From Zygnema cylindricum (taxonomy: Eukaryota; Streptophyta; Zygnematophyceae; Zygnematales; Zygnemataceae): a stretch of DNA of 64,000 nt. The position numbers were made by a program, and so were the translations under genes. Of the stretch, positions 19,456 to 32,239 are shown in pieces. The stretch spans positions 1-64,000 of the forward strand of contig JBBHKE010002568.1 in assembly GCA_037447655.1 (NCBI GenBank), read 5' to 3'. A model generated the notes under the pieces. That model was not told the origin of the DNA and did no database searches. It saw only the letters and a list, made by a program, of their open reading frames with translations. How positions within the stretch are numbered: position 1 is the first letter of the stretch; each line of letters opens with the position of its first letter.

Positions 19456-20463
19456 TCATGTTCTTGTTGCGAGGGTGAAGTGATAGTCTCCCATGAAAAT
19501 TCGAGATGGGGTTGTTTGCTTGAAGTTTGTGAACCGTTCGCGCCTATAACACATGTGTTCTGAAGTACTTGTGTGGATCATCCAGTCCTTGGAGCCGACT
19601 GCAAAGGTTGATGCCATCATCGCCCGTGAGCTCACTCTCTCCTTCTCTTTCCCCTTCCCCGTTTTAAGCTTAGACTCATTCACTTTTCCATTTTGTTTGT
19701 CCGTAGCGTATTTCCTGCAAATGAGATGAAATGACCTGCTTTGTCACAATAAAAACACTCTCTATCATCTTTCTTATTGCGGTTTTGACTGCCCTTTCTG
19801 TCTCTGTTGTTGATTATGTTATCAGATGAAATTGCGGAGCTCTTTGAGTTCATATCACGATTTTTCATGATTTTCGTGTTAAATTCATCTTTCAGGAGTG
19901 CCTTGACAACTTCGTTCCACTTCTATGTGGAAACATCTTTTTGATCCAACCAAGTGAGTTTGGGTTTATACTCTATTGGGAGAGAAAGCATGAGAAGGGT
20001 AATTTTGGTGTCAATGGGGAGTGTAAAGCCGACAGTGTAGGCTTCAGCCAAGAGGTTGGCATAGTGAGAGGTGTAAGCCTCCATTGATGTGCCATCTTGG
20101 TAGACAGTTGTCATGAGTGTCTTTCCAAGCTTGATTCTTGTTGGCATACTTGAGAGTTTGTGTGTCGCCTCTAGGGATTCCCAAATTTATGCAAATGTTC
20201 TGAGTCCTCGTCACATTTCTCAGTTGGTTATCTGCCAAGCCATGAATCAAACAGTTCTTGGCTCAGATCTCCCTCATATCCCAATCTTTCATCCCCTTTG
20301 TCTCATCCGCTTTCACGATGTTTGCATCCGCAGGAATTGGACGCGAATCTGCTCGAGTAACAATCCCCAAGTATTTCTTCTCCTCAAGGGCGGCCTCGGC
20401 CTGACACCTCCACAACTGATTATTAGATCCTTCAAACTTATCAAGGGCGCCTAGCGGGCACAT
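19456..20463 (-). pseudogene. Decayed Ty1/copia gag-protease fragment
   Basis: Read on the minus strand from 20463: a gag N-terminal piece (LDKFEGSNNQLWRCQAEAAL), a gag core piece (19923-20147, with YTSHYANLLAEAY and LLMLSLP), a zinc knuckle CFYCDKAGHFISF in which the last Cys position is lost (19680-19868), and a protease start where the active-site DSGA has become HTST (WMIHTSTSEHM, about 19590). Stops and frameshifts separate these pieces. Integrase and reverse transcriptase are absent. A TAGAATGTGATACGTCA stretch shared with the foldback lies directly upstream. Confidence 0.78.
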
Positions 20464-20782
20464 GACGTATCACATTCTACCCCGTATTGAACCTACTTCA
20501 CGTGCCAATTCAACAACAGTTAGTAGAATTGAACATTCTTTGATATACTTTTCTAGAAATTGAGCTTTTTTGTTTGCAAAAAGTATTGAGCTCGTTGAAC
20601 ACGACAACTAAAATTCTGTTTTTCGCTAGGGGTGGCTTGAATAGCGTTAAAAAAGAGGAGACGACAAAGCATTTTAGGCTTTGCCGGCTTTCATTGCTTT
20701 TTTACAAACATTTTCCGTACGGACAAAAGTGCGGGTTTGGAATCTGGATTGGGTAACTGATTTTACCTCTCTCTAGTACAGT

Positions 20783-21014
20783 ACATTACACTGTGAATAG
20801 TTATTAGCATATTGAACGCTAATTCGGGTACCTTTTTTTTTTCAAATTCTCAAATAGAATTACCCATACTATTTAAAAAAACCCTAATTCCTAATTAGAG
20901 TAAACGATTTCTTTGAAAATTTCCAAATTTCCAATTAGCGTTAATAACGGTAATTATTCCTATACGCTAAAAAAACTTCTTACAATAATAACGATTCAAG
21001 GTGTACTGTATCAC
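20783..21014 (+). mobile_element. M-family MITE, near-complete copy
   Basis: The left end CACTGTGAATAGTTATTAGC and right end AATAACGATTCAAGGTGTAC are inverted repeats of each other. The inside is AT-rich with TTAGCGTTAATAACG motifs. About 230 bp, no coding capacity. Ends of the same family recur across the window (161, 641, 25426, 26095, 32250, 32440, 37325). Confidence 0.7.
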
Positions 21015-21317
21015 TGCTACACATTCGGCAACTTCATTGAAAAATTTCTCCAGTGCAGCTGACGTCACACTTATTCAGCGATGAGAAAATTCCCTAAAGT
21101 ACGAATTTTTAAACTCAATTGTGTCGCTAAAGCTGACCGAAAGTCGTAACAAAAAAAGAAAAAGCTGCAACAATAATAAAAAAAAACAAAAGCAAAATCT
21201 TGTTGTGACTTGAGAATGCAAATATAAAGACAACTAGACGACAATTTGCCGTTATCCCGCTGCCGGACGCCAACTTCATTGCAGCCCACCGACACGAAGC
21301 CGAAACTGTGTCACGTG

Positions 21318-22185
21318 TAGTGTTGTGTATCGGTAAGGATTTGCCGATAACCGATATGGGCCTTTTTTCGGGTATCCGATAATCGATATATTGGTACGAT
21401 ATATCGACATCGGCCTTATCGCCGATAAGTAGCCGATAATATCGGGTACTTATCGGCGATAATGCCGATAACGATAATTATCGGCGATAACTGTACGGAC
21501 TGTACAGGTAAATGTACGGTATGTACACTCAACTGTACGTCATATTCTCCGGACGTGTACAAGCATAGAAAGTACCGTAGCCGCCATGAAATCTGTACGA
21601 TTTTGATACGGATCCAGTAAAAACGATGTACCTTTCACATCCGACGCCATGGATTTGTCCCTTAATTCCTTGAGATCCACTGGGGACCTGCCACGTGTCA
21701 ATCTGCCGGCTTTTTTGGCAAAAGCTGCCAAAAGAGCCATTCCTTGATGCCATCGCTCACGCTGGCCCGTCCGTTCGTGTTTTCTCATTCCAAGTCGTCC
21801 ATTCGATTCCGGCGGCGCGCAGAATGTTATTTTGCGTCCGTTGTACTTTTGTGTCCGCCGTCCTTTTCTAGTTCCATGTTCACCACTTTTTTAGTAAATT
21901 TCCGTACGTCGCCGTAAAATTTATGTTCAGTTAACCGGCCAACGTTTATGTGCCGCGTTTACCGTAATAAATTGCAGTTATACTGTAACGGAACAGATTT
22001 CTATACGTGGCATGCCACGCTATATAAAGTAAATAAAATCATACATACTATATTTTTTTTAAGTTATCGCCGATATGGAATTTGTTGGTCCCAGACCGAT
22101 ATATCGGAACCTCTGACCGTTCGATAACCGATAACTATCGGTATCGGTATTATCGCGATAAGTTTTTTACCGATACACAACACTA
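21318..22185 (+). mobile_element. TIR element of family H (CGATAT-rich, non-autonomous)
   Basis: It starts TAGTGTTGTGTATCGGTAA and ends TTACCGATACACAACACTA, perfect inverted repeats of 19 bp. Subterminal regions are dense in CGATAA/CGATAT motifs, as in several plant hAT elements. I could not find an 8-bp target duplication. The few reading frames inside (21529-21788) are not recognisable. Confidence 0.82.
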
Positions 22186-22543
22186 GAATTTACTCTAATT
22201 TATGCGGTGTACTCTAATTTGGCAAGCTAATATCCTCTACTGCAAATAAGGTATTCGTACAGAATCTGACAAAACGTACAGTTTATCGTCACTATGACGT
22301 TTGCACTACGGGGTTTGTTAAAACGCAGTTACATGATAATGGCCTGTATTAAATCATTATTTGTACTTTTTACTTATAAAAGTACAATTTTGCACGGTCG
22401 GACGTCGTCCGTACTCCACACTATTTAAATCGAACATACATTAGAATTAAAAACGCTAATTAAACCTTACCTTAAATAGCATAATGAAAAAATTAGAATC
22501 ATTTACTCTATTTGATGTGATAGAGTCGAAATTTCGAGCGACC

Positions 22544-22785
22544 GAATTACTCTAATTACGATTCGCGGTGTAGTGTTATGTATCGGCAAGGTTTTGCCGA
22601 TAATCAATATGTACCTTTTTTTGGCTTGCCGATAATCGATATATTGGCACGATATATCAAAACTGAATTACTCGAATTACGATTCGCGGTGTAGTGTTAT
22701 GTATCGGCAAGGTTTTGCCGATAATCAATATGTACCTTTTTTTGGCTTGCCGATAATCGATATATTGGCACGATATATCAAAACT
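22544..22785 (+). repeat. 121-bp perfect-looking tandem duplication
   Basis: 22544-22664 and 22665-22785 are the same 121 bases with one difference (ACTCTAATT against ACTCGAATT). The unit joins an M-family end (CGATTCGCGGTGTAGT) to the first 90 or so bases of an H-type element. The near identity suggests a recent local duplication. Confidence 0.9.
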
Positions 22786-23444
22786 GGTGTTATCGCCGAT
22801 AAAAAACCGATATTATTGGTTTTTTATCCCAATAACACCGCCAGAGGTCGCAAACGGTCAACCGAAACCCCGAAACCGTGATCGACCGTTAACCGACCGC
22901 CGGCGCCGGATCCGGAACGGATTCGGTTGCCAAATTTTGGGGGACGGGCGGTCGCGGTCGGTTGATTCACCAGAAAAAAAAAAGTCGGTTACAGTCGGTC
23001 AAGCAAAAAACGAAAAAAAAATGAAAATTTTGTACTTTTTTCCAACATTATTGTACTTTGTAATCTTGGTATCGCTGAATTACGTGACATCATGATTAGC
23101 GCCGCAAATCAGACACGGTACTAACACTATTCATTTCGCGAATCTTACTAAAAGTTAAGGGCCACAAATCGTAATATATTGTAAAGTATTAATTATGTAC
23201 CTTTTTACGGCGTTTCCAAAAATATGTCAAATTATTATGTCAATATCACGTGACATATCGTTAAATATTGGTTTCTTCATTTATCGTACATTATTGCAAA
23301 GTGCTAATTATGCGATTTATACCGTGTTTCCACAAATATATCATGTTATTATGTCAATGCCATGCGACATAGGAAATCAAATTATTACGTCAATTTCCAA
23401 CGACAAATCCTCATTATTAGCTTATTCACATGTTTCAAACAATA

Positions 23445-24205
23445 AGGGTGCGGCCCCATGTGGCTGTAACTTAGCTAACCTACTTATGTATTTTTGCGCG
23501 GATCCGGCGGACCGAGATTTCAGGTGTCTCTATGTGTTTACCTGAAATTGTTTCTTAATTGTGTGACGATTGTATGCCTTGACAACACCCGTGATGGCTG
23601 TCACCGTGTACAATATGTCTTTGCCGCACCGTATTTTTTTGAAACTTTTTGAGGCGTCGCAAGACACATCGTAATTTTTGAAACGATTTTGTATGTCGCA
23701 TGTGTTTGCGTGACATTGTAGACGTGCAACCTTGCATCCCTGGCTGTACGACATGCCTTTACGTAAACCTCTCTTGTCCGACCGCCATGACTTCGCAAAT
23801 TTTTCACCTTTGCGTGAAATGACACTGAAATATCAAGACCACTGCAAAAAAACTGTACAAGGTGCATGGGGACAAAAACCAAAAACCTTGTACTTTTTTC
23901 TTTCGTCAAAAAAAATCAAAAACTTTTCACACGTGGGAATATGTTTTCCTATTGGTGTAAACGGTTTTTCTTAGCCTAAAACACATTGTCGATGTTATTT
24001 ATGATAAGTTTGAAGATGACGTGACAGTGGGTCGAAAAAACACAAGACGACAAATTTTTGTATATCCTAAGTTTGAGAATGACACAAATTGTACTTTATA
24101 AATTTACGATTTCTTCGTACGGTCGTAGCTTAGGCAGTACGACGCTAAGTCATACAGGAAAACGACAGAAAAAAACTCGAACCTAGCCACATAGGGCCGC
24201 ACCCT
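23445..24205 (+). mobile_element. TIR element of family C1
   Basis: It begins AGGGTGCGGCCCCATGTGGC and ends GCCACATAGGGCCGCACCCT, inverted repeats of about 20 bp with one change. No target duplication could be seen at these boundaries, so the superfamily is open. The interior matches 1836-2641. Small frames inside are not shared by the two copies. Confidence 0.75.
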
Positions 24206-24751
24206 AAATCAAAAAATTGAATTGTTATTTTAGTTAGAGAAACTTGACCACACTTCAAACAAAACCTTGAAAGCATTCTCGCTTCTCTTAAAACTATAAT
24301 CCAAAACGAACTTCGAAAACAAAAAAATGGTGAAATTGCTCAGTATTACCTAGTGAAAGAAAGCAGGGCCACTTCAAGTTGTTGGAAAAATTTCAACATG
24401 TGTATGAAACTAAAACATAAAACAAATACATAGTGAAGGGGGAGGTTTTGCGGCGTGTAATACATGTTTCATAGTTTATCAATACAAGTCAACAAACGGT
24501 ACTTCAATAATTAACACTCACACGTGTTCAACTTTGGCCGACACGGATAGTTCGAGAGGACTTCTTCGTAAGTTTCTTTCAAAAACGCAGAGGAAAACGA
24601 GTGACCGAAAAAAATTGTGAAAATGGTGGCGTTGATGTGTTGCGAGGACTTTCGACCATTTTAAGTTGGTTTCCACGGTTTTTTTGGTGAGAGCGATGAC
24701 GAAAATTAGGTTTTTATTACCACCGACAAAAAAACGCTTGTTAGTGACGAA

Positions 24752-25036
24752 TTGAAACGTTATTTTGATTTAAAATTAACGAACGAGGAAAGATTGAACT
24801 TTAACATACTTGAATGGTGGGAAAAAAAATTAGATGTACGTGTGAAAAAAAAAGGATTTCCTATTATAGCCGGTGTTGCTAGATATATTCTAGCTATTCC
24901 GGCTTTTAATTCCATGTCTGAATGCAATTTTTTGGATGTGGGGAACACAATAACAAACAAAAGGAGCTCACTAGCGGCTTCAATTATTAGCGACATTTTG
25001 TCTGTTAGATCCAACCGAAATCTTTTAAATGCATAA
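24752..25036 (+). pseudogene. hAT transposase C-terminal dimerisation segment
   Basis: The 94-residue frame contains ILEWWEKKLDVRVKKKGFPI, then VARYILAIPAFNSMSECNF and NTITNKRSSLAASIISDIL. This is the classic hAT dimerisation block (WW near the start, ILAIPA-S-S-E--F, then RSSL). The upstream catalytic parts are not recognisable in this copy, so it is a remnant. It lies inside the TIR-bounded hAT element and in the same orientation. Confidence 0.88.
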
Positions 25037-25425
25037 TTTTTTGTTTTGTTTTGTTTTCTAATTATTGTTTTTTTGTTAGTATTAGTTATATTTATTTGTT
25101 TCTTTGATTTTTTTTTTTGTATTTCACAATTTTTCTAGTGATTATCTTTATTATTCTTAAACCGGAATGCTTATTTTACCAAATTACCAAAGCGTTGTAT
25201 TATTACCACATTTAGATTTATAAATTTTATGTAATTTTTAAGATTGAGGTTGAGATTTGTATAATAAAGTCGAAAATAGGACGAGGTTGTGATTTGATTA
25301 TTTCTATATTTGATACTACAAATCATTTTTTGGATTTTATGCTTATTAATTAAAGGCGTGGACTATAACCTACTATGTCTACTACGTCTCATTGCATCAA
25401 ATAGTATTATAAATCATAATTTTCC

Positions 25426-26116
25426 ATTAACACTACATTGCGAATCGTAAGTAGCGTTATTAACGCTAATTCCGTCACTACGAATTTTGACCCAAAAACC
25501 TTAAAAAGAGTAAATAACTCTAATTTTTTTTTTACATTATTTAAGTTTTTTTTTTAATCAACGTTAACAACTATACACCGCAAATCGTCATTAGTGTCAA
25601 TAACTCTATTTTGGGTTATTACAGTTTTGATTTTTTTCCTCAAATAGGATACATGATTTTAATTTTTCCTTGACATTAATTAAGGTACTGTACAAAATAG
25701 CGTAAAGAACGAAAATAAAATAAGATCTAAATAGTGTGATGAACGGTCGATGTCAGACCGTACATAATTGTACCTTTTCAAGTGAAAATTTTGCAGAAAA
25801 TGAATTAAATCGGACGCGCACGCATAGGAACGTGCGCTCAAAAAACGTGATTAGTCTGACAAGTAAATTAGTTTGACATGTACGGATATTTAAATTTTGC
25901 GACAGCGTACGATATTTAATATTTTGTGCGGATACATATATTAATGTATATAATTGTACGGCGATTATTCCATTTTTGTTGTTCCCAAATTAGCATTAAC
26001 GTCGAAATTAGAATACACCTTTAAGAAAAAAATCAAATTCATAATTAGCATCAATTACGGTAAATTTTCTTCAACGCTATTTAAACTTTGACACTAATAA
26101 CGATTCACGAAGTAGT
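25426..26116. repeat. Cluster of M-family MITE ends
   Basis: Left-type ends at 25428 (CACTACATTGCGAATCGTAA) and 25568 (CTATACACCGCAAATCGTCA), and a right-type end at about 26095-26115 (AATAACGATTCACGAAGTAG). The arrangement suggests one copy inserted next to or inside another. A further worn end is at about 26325. Confidence 0.55.
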
Positions 26117-27409
26117 ATAGCACCGTTTTAAATAGTGTGGCTTACGATCGGTGTCTAACTGTGCAAAATTGTACCGTATTAACGAAAAAAATACAAAAAA
26201 TGATTTAATACATGCCGTTATGATGAAACTGCATTTTCACAAACCGCGTAGTGCAAACGTCATCATGGCGTGAAATTGTACGTTTGTCAGATTTTGTATG
26301 TGTACCTAAAAGACATATTTACGATAATTACGATTCGTTGTGTTATAAATGATTAACGCTAATAACAACAAACATTGTATTTTTGTACTTTTTTTCGGTT
26401 ACGGGCGGGCACGGTTAGTCGCGAAAAATCGAGTTTCGGTTAACTTTATTTTTTGTAAACGTCGGTCGGTTAACGGTTAACAATTTTGGAGCGTGACATA
26501 ACCCGACCGGGCTTCGGTTACTCAGATCTTGAAAAAAAAACGGTCCATTTCGGTTGTGTAAATTTTTGACTTTTGCGACCTCTGAGTACCGCTAAAAACT
26601 ATAATACAGTATATTATAAAGTATCAATATAAAACGTACTATATCTTTTTACTTATCGCCGATAAGGAATTTGTTGGCCCTGGAGCAATATATCGGGATC
26701 CTTGACCGTTCGATAACCGATAAATATCAGTATCGAAGCTATCGCGATAAATTTCTTGCCGATACATAACTCTATAAAAAGACAAAAAACTAATAGATCA
26801 TAAAATACGACAAATTTTGACATTTACTTTATCGGCAGATTGGCAGTAACCGCTTGGAAATTGTTTTGTCGTTATTTTGCTCTTCTCGTTTTATGACTTG
26901 CTTTTTTTGTGATGATTATAGTAACGATATTAAATAAATAAAAAGGTAAAATTACAAATAGAAATGTCGCGTTGAGCCGTTAAGGGGTCAAAATATGCTA
27001 TAGCCAACAAATGTACATTTTTTTAATCTTGTAGCGTATTTTCAAAAAACAGAAATTGAAACTGACAAAATTCCGTTGATTTGCACAACAACAATGTTTG
27101 TGTTTTCATTTAATGCCCAAAATCATTAAACGTTTTTTGGTTTAATCGTTTAGTCATTAAGGAAAACCGCAATTCCCTTCGCTTAAACATGCCATTTTCT
27201 ATGGATGTACCGAACATGTTAAAGTGATCTGTTAAAATTAATAAAATATCACCATCTGATCTTTTTTCCAAAGTCGTGTAAAGGTGTATTTGCAAGTACA
27301 TATGTATTGGTTCGTACCTGTACGGATGCAGCATGCCGTACACATGTAGATTGTCGTACATGTACACCCATCTTTCCATTACCGACCAAAAGTATTCTCA
27401 TTTTACAAT

Positions 27410-28175
27410 CTTAGTGCACTGTCCCATGTAACCGAAACTTAGTCTTGTAACTTTATTTTTTAGCGAAGATTCTCCTTACTACTTTCAAAGCATTCTGATG
27501 TAACAAAAATTAACTTATTACTTTCAAAAGAGACGGATGTAGACGTGGTTGTAATTTGTGACAACTTTAGACGATTATAAAAATAGCGACAATTGATGAG
27601 GTTTACAAAATAGCGACGGTTGTAGGCGTGTAGTTACTTGTGACATTGTAGATGTTTAGGGTTTGTGTCATTTTGACAACACATTTAATTATGACAGCGT
27701 CGACATCACAAATTCTTAAACTTTCCCCCATGGTTTCCCAATTGTGTTTTTTGTCCTTCCTCACTCTACTTGCCATCAAAGTACGCCCAAAGATATTAAA
27801 AAGAAACCATTTTTAGAGATCTTTCATTTGATTCCACTATTGACGTTTTTCATTGCAAGAATTGTGAGATAGACGCGGTAGAGAGAGGCGTTTCACGTAC
27901 TTTGCTTTTGCAAAATAGCGTTCGTTGGTCGAGACCCCTCCACTACCCTTGTACGGAAAAAAGTGCACGGAAAAAAATCACGCACAAGTTGGAAACGTGC
28001 ATTGGGTTTTCATTTTGGTACTCCGCGCACTAAAATTGCCCAAAACCTCTGATGCGTGCGACAACACCTGCATATTCACTCACAACATGGAACTTTATTT
28101 TAAAATCACCTCGCGAGGTTGTTTAATGTAAAGTTTGAAGATGAGCTGGAAAGGACGCGCAAGTGGGTCGAAATG
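27410..28175 (+). repeat. Repeat family C2, long copy
   Basis: It runs parallel to 29295-30120: both have a CCCATGTA-C-GAAACTT start, TTAGCGAAGATTC, TTGTAGATGTTTAGGGTTT, AATTGTGAGATAGACGCGGT, GTGCACGGAAAAAA and a GAAGATGAG-TG-AA end. The left end (GTGCACTGTCCCATGTA) resembles the inverted end of the second copy. No coding region is shared. Confidence 0.65.
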
Positions 28176-29294
28176 TTGTTCTACAACCACCGTTGCAGGA
28201 GGAGAACCAGCAGTAGTAGTGGAAGTAGACATTAAAACAACAAAAACTATCAAAATACCTACTTAACAGCCAACTTTGTTCCAACACAAAATATGACCCA
28301 AAAGTCAAATATGCCTCAAATTTGCCACAGTGATACGCAACACATTAAACTGACAATTCCCAAAATTTCAGCCTAAATGACTAAATAAACCATAAGATAC
28401 GATGTCTGGAAGTTTCCCAAAAACTTCTTGTAGAAAATCATATTCCCAAAACTGGATACTACAAAACTAGCTAAGTCCTAAACTATATACTCACAGTGAG
28501 AATCTACTAGTAACACTAATTTGGGTGGTTGTATTACAGTACTATCCTGACTTACGACAAAGTATCCTACCTGTACGTCACTGTACCGCGAGTACCTCAA
28601 AAACCCTAATTACTACTTGCCGCAAAATGAACAGTGTAACACTAAATTCTAATGCACTAAATGCCAACAAAGTGTTTTCCAAATATTTACGAATTACGTC
28701 CATACAATTAATGTTGCCGATGCTTAATCAGCATTAATCACAAAAATCTAGAGAAATGTTGATTTTGTGGTACGAACATCCTGAGTGCGTACGACGCACT
28801 TACTCATTGTGGTCCCCACTTTGATCGCGTCGGTCGAATCGGTTTGTATCGACATCCTAGTTTCGATCAATCACAATTCTCTCCCACATGTTCGGATTAG
28901 TCTTTGTCCGTCCGATTCGCTAAACTTGCGCGTATGATTTGTGACACGCGTATGTGGGTGTCGGTCGCCACTCCGGAATACCTGTATCATCTCCTTCTAT
29001 CGACGCGTGTCCTTGCAAAAGTACAGTACACTTCTATTGTCTATCTGCTACTGTCACATTATGAAAGGTAAGCATTACAACTGTCTTGGTCAGAAAAATA
29101 TTATAAGTCCTCAGTCTCCTCTCATAGCTCTATTTATTAACTAAAGATTTTAAATCTCATTAGAAACGCGCTAGATGACAAACTGCATCAGGCTAGACAA
29201 CCAATTGTAGTACATATACATTTTCAAGGTAACGCAAATTGTACTGTGGAAATTTTTATGTTTTCGTACAACTGCGGATTTTCTCCTTGAGGGC
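28176..29294. other. Intergenic, nothing recognised
   Basis: No recognisable product in any small frame, no RNA gene, and no repeat with clear ends. Confidence 0.4.
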
Positions 29295-30287
29295 TAAGGG
29301 CACTTTCCCATGTAGCTGAAACTTTAATCTTGTAACTTTGTTTATAGCGAAGATTCGCCGTATAGCTTTTCGAGCATTCCGATGTAAGCGCAAATAACTT
29401 GTTACTTCAAAAAGTGACAAGCGTAGACATGTACGAAACATGTGACACATAAACGGTACACAAAATGTTGCGAAACTTCCACTCAACTTTAATCTCAAAC
29501 GTCCACCCGCACATTGAACAATTTTTGTCACTTGGCAATGTTTGTACGCCACATTGTCGAAGTGGAGGCATTGCAGATGTTTAGGGTTTGTGACATTATG
29601 ACGTCACGCACATCACGCTCAACTATGACGCGCCGACGTCATGAATTCTAAAACTTTCTGCCATGGTTTCCCAATTCTATTTTTTTTTCTTTTCTCACTC
29701 TACTTGCCATCAAAATACGCCCAAAGATATTCAAAATAAATCGTTTTCAGAGATCTTTCACTTGATTCCATTATATACGTTTTTCGTTGCAAGAATTGTG
29801 AGATAGACGCGGTGGTGGGGGAAGGAGGGAGAGAGAGGCGCCTTCACGGGACTTCGCTTTTGCGAAATGGCGTCTGTTGGTCGAGACCCCTCCTCGTCCA
29901 TGTACGGAAAAAAGTGCACGGAAAAAAGTCACGCACAGGTTGTAAACCTGCACTGGGTTTTTTTTTGGTACTCTGCGCTTAAAAAATTTAAAAAACTTCA
30001 GACACGTGTGAAAGAATCCCCCTATTCGCTCACCTCATGGAACTATATTTAAAATCACCTTGTGAGGTGATTTTATATTAGTTTGAAAATGAGTTGAAAG
30101 GGCGCGAAAGTGGGTTGAAACGCACTAGATGACAAACTGCAGTACATATAAAGTTTTAACGTAACGCAACTTGTACGGTTGTAATTTCAGTATTTTTGTA
30201 CGGCTGCAGATTTTTTCGTTTTTTTCCAAGTTATAGAAGAAACGACACAAAATAGCTGTAACTTTAGCACATGGGAAATTGCCCTTA
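29295..30287 (+). mobile_element. Repeat family C2, copy with inverted ends
   Basis: The left end TAAGGGCACTTTCCCATGTA and right end CACATGGGAAATTGCCCTTA are inverted repeats with a few changes. The interior matches 27410-28175. It is about 990 bp, with no transposase. No target duplication is visible. Confidence 0.7.
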
Positions 30288-32239
30288 AAGTCAGATTGAG
30301 CCCTACTGTAACGAGAAATTGCATTATATTTAAACTGCCCTGTTTTCAGAGAATTTCGCCGACCGAAGTATATTGTACGGACAAGGTGTTTCATGATTGA
30401 CACGTCATAGCATCAAATTTTGTCGTGATGTGACGTGACATTCTTTGGTGCAGTTGCGAAACACCTGGCAACTGGAGAGTTGGTGGAGAAAATCTTTCTA
30501 AATTCTATCCTGTAGAGTACGATAAGAAAAAATTGTGCGATTTCCTGCAAATCCATACACTTTTCGAAAACATCAGATATCCGTCAGGTTCTGTTGCCAC
30601 GTGGAACAAGAATGTGAGAAGATTATTTTGGAAAGAAATAATATTTTGGAAGGATTAAGGGACGGGCAGATTGCAAATTTATCAAATCTCGTTTGCAATT
30701 ATTTAAATTTTCCGTCTTTTTTTTTAATTATTTTTGTCGTGAAGAAAAAAAAAATGAAAAATGTCGACAAAAGAAAACGATAAGGATGCATTTCCAGGCG
30801 CCAAAGGCCAAATACCGTACTCAGAAATACTGTTTCAGATTGTCTGTTTTGTCTTTTATGTAATTAAAAAAAAAAATGTTTTCATTCGTAATGACTATTT
30901 TGTTTCTTTGTCTGTCCGTTCGAGGAATGTAACGTTTTTCTAAGTCCTCCATCCGTACGCCTGCGCACTTCACAAGAAAACGAATGACGGGATGACGTCA
31001 GCGGAGTTGAATTTCGTTTACCGACGGATCTTACGAAGCGTCCACTTTTCTCAAAAAATGTACAATTTGCCGTACTGTACTTTCCAAATGGTGTACGACT
31101 TCACCCTCAGCAATAGTCTTCCACTTTCTACGGGCTGACAGCTGTACTAACATGTCGGCTGGCACCACGCGGCAAGAACTCCTGCAAAGCCGATGTTGTC
31201 AGATGTGTTTTTGAGCAGTCGTACGGAAGAGCTGAACCTTTGGACGTTCTGCTGCCGACAACATTTACCATGCCGTACATGTACGAAAACCAATGGGAGA
31301 TAGACTTGCTGGCATCTGGCTCAAAACTTGATCGCCCACCATGCTAAATACCAAATAGGCAAATACCCCCTCGAGGACACCGAACTAGGAAGCAGCGGAA
31401 TTCTTGGGAATGTACCTTGGTCCTCAGCTAGGCCGTATGATTACTTCTAGACTATTTGTGTACGAAAGCGCTCAGCTCGACCGCTTATTTGTAAAATCTT
31501 ATGACATCTATCCACCGTCCGATCTCCATCTAGACAGCTGGACGCCATACATGGTCTTCCGAAGATCCACTTTTCGCTAACGATTGGTGGAGCGTCAGAA
31601 TTCAAATAGCTGTCAGATGACGTCATCTAACGCGTGTGAGTGAGAGCGAACTCGGAAGCAAATTTGAGATTCGGTATACTTGTCGTTTTATTCAGGCTGT
31701 TTACGGTTCACAAACGCCCCAGTTGTCGTTAGGTGGTTGCCACGTGGCAGTTTAAACAAGGCCGACGCTCTTGTACCTTTCGTACAAATATATATTTCCA
31801 AACCAGAGGGATTACAAAACCGCGAAGCAACGCTTGCTTGAAAAAACTATCCAAGAAACCGGGACACTACAGTCCAAAAATTCCTTCAGACATATTTGTC
31901 GATTTGCATTGGGATCTTCCCTGAAGCTCAGAGTAAGTATCATTGACACAGCCTGGAACCCTGATTTGGCCAATTCTAGACGATTCGATTCGCACTGACG
32001 ACGAAATTTCCAGCTGGCAATCCAATAAAGAACTCGACCTCATCTCGCCACGCCGGAGAAACAAGAGTGACAGTTAGCATTTTTACTAAATGAAGGTTTT
32101 TGTCATTTAATTACTTTGTTTTTTCTTGTCTTGTCGGCGTCCAGATCTGACTCTCTTGGTCCACACTCTGACCACACAAGAAACTGGAGCATTTTGTCAG
32201 TTGTGCGCTGGAAGACAAAGCGTGTGCCGTACTGTTTAC
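30288..32239. other. Intergenic, nothing recognised
   Basis: Mixed-composition DNA with scattered CCGTAC/GTACGG hexamers. Small frames (for example 31733-31998) match nothing I know. It may hold exons of an unrecognised gene or very old repeats, but nothing is supportable. Confidence 0.35.

Larger units (their letters stand above)
22842..26584 (+). mobile_element. hAT element with transposase remnant
   Basis: The terminal repeats CAGAGGTCGCAAA and TTTGCGACCTCTG are exact inverses, followed inside by CAACCGAAA-type subterminal motifs on both sides. The flanks are AACACCGC (22834-22841) and AGTACCGC (26585-26592), an 8-bp target duplication with two changes. The element carries a hAT dimerisation domain at 24752-25036 in plus orientation. 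A C1 element (23445-24205) and M-type ends (25426-26116) sit inside it. Confidence 0.85.
22692..26774 (+). mobile_element. H-type TIR element, 4.1 kb, containing nested elements
   Basis: The left end TAGTGTTATGTATCGGCAAG and right end CTTGCCGATACATAACTCTA pair as inverted repeats. CGATATAT-rich sequence lies inside both ends. Almost the whole interior (22842-26584) is a separate hAT element with its own ends and target duplication, so the H element itself is only about 330 bases. No clear target duplication was found for the H ends. Confidence 0.7.

Noticed and set aside
22692-26774. An 8-bp target duplication for the H-type element
   Set aside because: The flanks TCGCGGTG and TAAAAAGA do not match, so the element call rests on its inverted ends alone.
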